A DNA stretch of 7,951 nucleotides, taken from Sutterella sp. (GTDB lineage Bacteria; Pseudomonadota; Gammaproteobacteria; Burkholderiales; Burkholderiaceae_F). The stretch's first letter is position 1; each line of letters starts with the position of its first letter. The stretch covers positions 1 to 7,951 of the forward strand of contig DXSO01000076.1 of the NCBI GenBank assembly GCA_019410445.1, given 5' to 3'. The translations under genes were made by a program, and so were the position numbers. Positions 7,024-7,951 of the stretch are shown here, piece after piece. The notes under the pieces are model-generated. The model had not been told where the DNA came from and ran no database searches. It was given only the letters and a program-made list of their open reading frames with translations.

Positions 7024-7291
7024 TGCATCTACATCCCTGACATAGCTGACCGCTGTACGGCACATTCATAGTTATTTGGCTCAATTTACAACAAAAGTGA
7101 CTCTGAAAACGAATAACAACGGACTCTTTGCGTTTGACAACGTCGAAACACCTCTTAGAGGTAGCCTGCGACCTTATCTGCAGTATCAACTGCTCTAGCA
7201 GCGTTGCCTCTTTGAGCCTAGAATCGGCCTGCCGTGGAATTTTTCCCGCCCTATTTTCCTTTCACCTATCTGTTTATCACCGAGTTTTTCC
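7024..7291. promoter_or_regulatory. Divergent control region between aroC and the DUF486 gene
   Basis: This 268-bp gap must hold the promoters for both divergent genes; its aroC-side half is AT-rich. Visible elements are the odd dyad ACCTCT-T-AGAGGT (7150-7162), a related copy CCTCTTTGAGCC (7207-7218) 56 bp away, and the short inverted repeat CTGCT-CT-AGCAG (7190-7201). TAGAAT (7219-7224) is a good -10 hexamer for the rightward gene without a clear -35. On the minus strand TTGTCA (7140-7135) is a possible -35 for aroC, but the hexamer at 17-nt spacing is poor. Confidence 0.45.
7219..7224 (+). promoter_or_regulatory. Possible -10 element for the DUF486 gene
   Basis: TAGAAT matches the -10 consensus at five of six bases and would place the transcript start near 7231, giving a leader of about 60 nt. 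No -35 is seen at normal spacing. The CCTCTTTGAGCC motif abuts it and could bind an activator or repressor. Confidence 0.3.
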
Positions 7292-7669
7292 ATGCTAAGC
7301 AAAGGCTTACTTGCCGTCGGACTTCTCTTTGTGTCCAACATTTTCATGACCTGTGCCTGGTATCTTCACCTCAAAATGCAAACACTAAAGGTCATCAACT
7401 TCAGCGCCTGGCCCATTTACACTGTCGTGCTTTTTTCCTGGGGCATCGCTTTGCTTGAATACAGCTTCATGGTTCCCGCAAACCGCATTGGTTTTGTCGG
7501 CAATGGAGGTCCATTCAACTTGGTTCAGCTCAAAATCATTCAAGAGTGCATCACGCTGACCGTTTTTGCCGTCTTTTCCGTTCTTGTATTCAACAACCAT
7601 TTCGGCTGGAACCACTTGGCAGCTTTCATCTGTTTGGTTTTGGCTGTTTTCTTCGTTTTTTACAAATAA
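7292..7669 (+). CDS. DUF486 (DMT-superfamily) small membrane protein
   Basis: A complete 125-residue protein with four hydrophobic segments (about 6-24, 38-60, 84-102 and 107-124). It carries the patterns I associate with the DUF486 family, thought to be related to drug/metabolite transporters: NIFMTCAWYLHLK (16-28), SWGIALLEYSFMVPANRIG (49-67), FNLVQLKIIQECITL (75-89) and WNHLAAF (106-112). No substrate or reaction is established for this family as far as I know, so transport is an inference from fold. By size it would have to form oligomers, like other four-helix transporters. The ATG at 7292 starts directly at the first helix; only a weak CCGAG precedes it, so translation may be modest. 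No U-tract terminator follows, so read-through into the next gene is possible. Confidence 0.85.
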   Translation: MLSKGLLAVGLLFVSNIFMTCAWYLHLKMQTLKVINFSAWPIYTVVLFSWGIALLEYSFMVPANRIGFVGNGGPFNLVQLKIIQECITLTVFAVFSVLVFNNHFGWNHLAAFICLVLAVFFVFYK

Positions 7670-7683
7670 CGGTACTTCATATA

Positions 7684-7717
7684 CGACCGACTGAGTTGCA
7701 CAAACACAATTCGGTCG
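7684..7717. repeat. Inverted repeat after the DUF486 gene
   Basis: CGACCGA (7684-7690) mirrors TCGGTCG (7711-7717) with a 20-nt spacer. Within the spacer GAGTTG and CAATTC can also pair with one G-U, giving an alternative fold. No U-tract follows on the plus strand, so it is a poor intrinsic terminator. It could be an mRNA 3'-end stabiliser or a DNA binding site. Confidence 0.4.
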
Positions 7718-7749
7718 ACCACTACGCGCTCTTTCCCCTATGGCGGCGC

Positions 7750-7763
7750 CGTGTGTACACACG
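7750..7763. promoter_or_regulatory. Perfect 14-bp palindrome, candidate operator
   Basis: CGTGTGTACACACG is perfectly self-complementary with no spacer. It lies 67 bp before the start of the last gene, between two other inverted repeats. A zero-spacer dyad of this size fits a small dimeric regulator. I cannot name one, and no promoter hexamers flank it clearly. Confidence 0.4.
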
Positions 7764-7770
7764 CAAAATA

Positions 7771-7807
7771 GTAGGATCGACTGCGACTCCATCGCGGTCG
7801 ATCTTGC
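7771..7807 (+). promoter_or_regulatory. Strong leader hairpin with anti-ribosome-binding-site loop
   Basis: Positions 7771-7786 pair without a bulge with 7792-7807: 16 pairs, three of them G-U, the inner 12 with a single G-U. The 5-nt loop CTCCA (7787-7791) is exactly complementary to TGGAG (7816-7820), which contains the ribosome binding site of the next gene. There is no plus-strand U-tract. This suggests translational control, but a classical pseudoknot would be geometrically tight: no nucleotide between stem 1 and the loop pairing, and only 8 nt to cross a 16-bp stem. Confidence 0.5.
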
Positions 7808-7816
7808 AATTCCAAT

Positions 7817-7820
7817 GGAG
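7817..7820 (+). promoter_or_regulatory. Ribosome binding site of the last gene
   Basis: GGAG (7817-7820), continued by AGAGA, lies 9 nt before the ATG at 7830. It supports that start over the in-frame ATG at 7815, which overlaps this site and has no purine-rich sequence of its own upstream. Confidence 0.7.
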
Positions 7821-7829
7821 AGAGACCCT

Positions 7830-7951
7830 ATGCAGAAAAAGATTCTTGTAGCCGTGGGTCGTACTTTTTTCTATCTCAGCCTTCGCTGCCTTTCGACCCT
7901 TCAAAAGGCGTTTCATTCAGTTGGTGGACGTCTTTTCCATACACATCGACC
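7830..7951 (+). CDS. Partial gene, possibly a lipid A (LpxL/HtrB-type) acyltransferase
   Basis: Only the first 40 codons are inside the window, and the frame is open to its end. The visible start MQKKILVAVGRTFFYLSLRC is followed by LSTLQKAFHSVGGRLFHTHR. This is a short basic head, a hydrophobic segment (about 5-22) and an amphipathic stretch with the spacing L..L..LG..LF...R typical of the N-terminal anchor of lipid A acyltransferases, which add a secondary acyl chain to Kdo2-lipid A at the inner membrane. The catalytic HxxxxD motif would lie beyond the window, so the function is a guess from weak N-terminal resemblance. That it is coding is better supported: there is a good ribosome binding site and no stop. 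An in-frame ATG at 7815 would add MERDP but is less likely. Control through the hairpin at 7771-7807 is possible. Confidence 0.6.
   Translation, partial: MQKKILVAVGRTFFYLSLRCLSTLQKAFHSVGGRLFHTHR

Noticed and set aside
7024..7065. A 14-residue N-terminal extension of chorismate synthase from the ATG at 7065
   Set aside because: There is no ribosome binding site before it, and the start at 7023 matches the usual AroC N-terminus.

Overview
The window looks like chromosomal DNA from a betaproteobacterium, probably of the order Burkholderiales. Sutterellaceae-type gut bacteria are a possible source, but that is a guess. The placement rests on protein character: the RNase E catalytic half and the chorismate synthase both read like betaproteobacterial versions. 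Examples are the RNase E blocks LVIRAIRDYFQPDIGEIL and QIEHQIETAYSR, and the AroC start MSGSSIGKLFVVTNFGESHG. GC content is moderate, somewhat lower in the right half. I see no insertion sequence, CRISPR array, tRNA, rRNA or prophage gene.

Layout, left to right. Positions 1-734 form a long leader with no convincing gene, carrying at least three hairpins, ahead of rne. rne (735-3827, +) encodes a full-length 1030-residue RNase E with a TTG start, and a textbook terminator closes it. Positions 3888-4259 hold two dyad-symmetric elements and a strong ribosome binding site ahead of a sodium:solute symporter (4260-5723, +). The symporter and aroC converge, and two hairpin terminators lie between them. 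aroC (5932-7023, -) is a complete chorismate synthase. A 268-bp divergent region separates it from a small DUF486/DMT-type membrane protein (7292-7669, +). The last 160-bp gap is dense in inverted repeats and leads into the first 40 codons of a gene cut off by the window end (7830-7951, +). That gene may be a lipid A (Kdo2-lipid A type) acyltransferase.

The genes do not form one pathway. RNase E is the central RNA-decay and rRNA-processing enzyme, the symporter takes up an unidentified solute with Na+, and AroC makes chorismate for aromatic amino acids and folate. The last two genes encode envelope or membrane proteins. Terminators isolate rne and the symporter as single-gene units.

I found no clearly new multi-gene system. 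The points most worth a second look are regulatory or structural: a 16-bp hairpin whose loop is complementary to the ribosome binding site of the last gene; the paired dyads ahead of the symporter; the structured rne leader with a TTG start; and a roughly 29-residue insertion in RNase E between the 5'-sensor and the RNase H-like subdomain.
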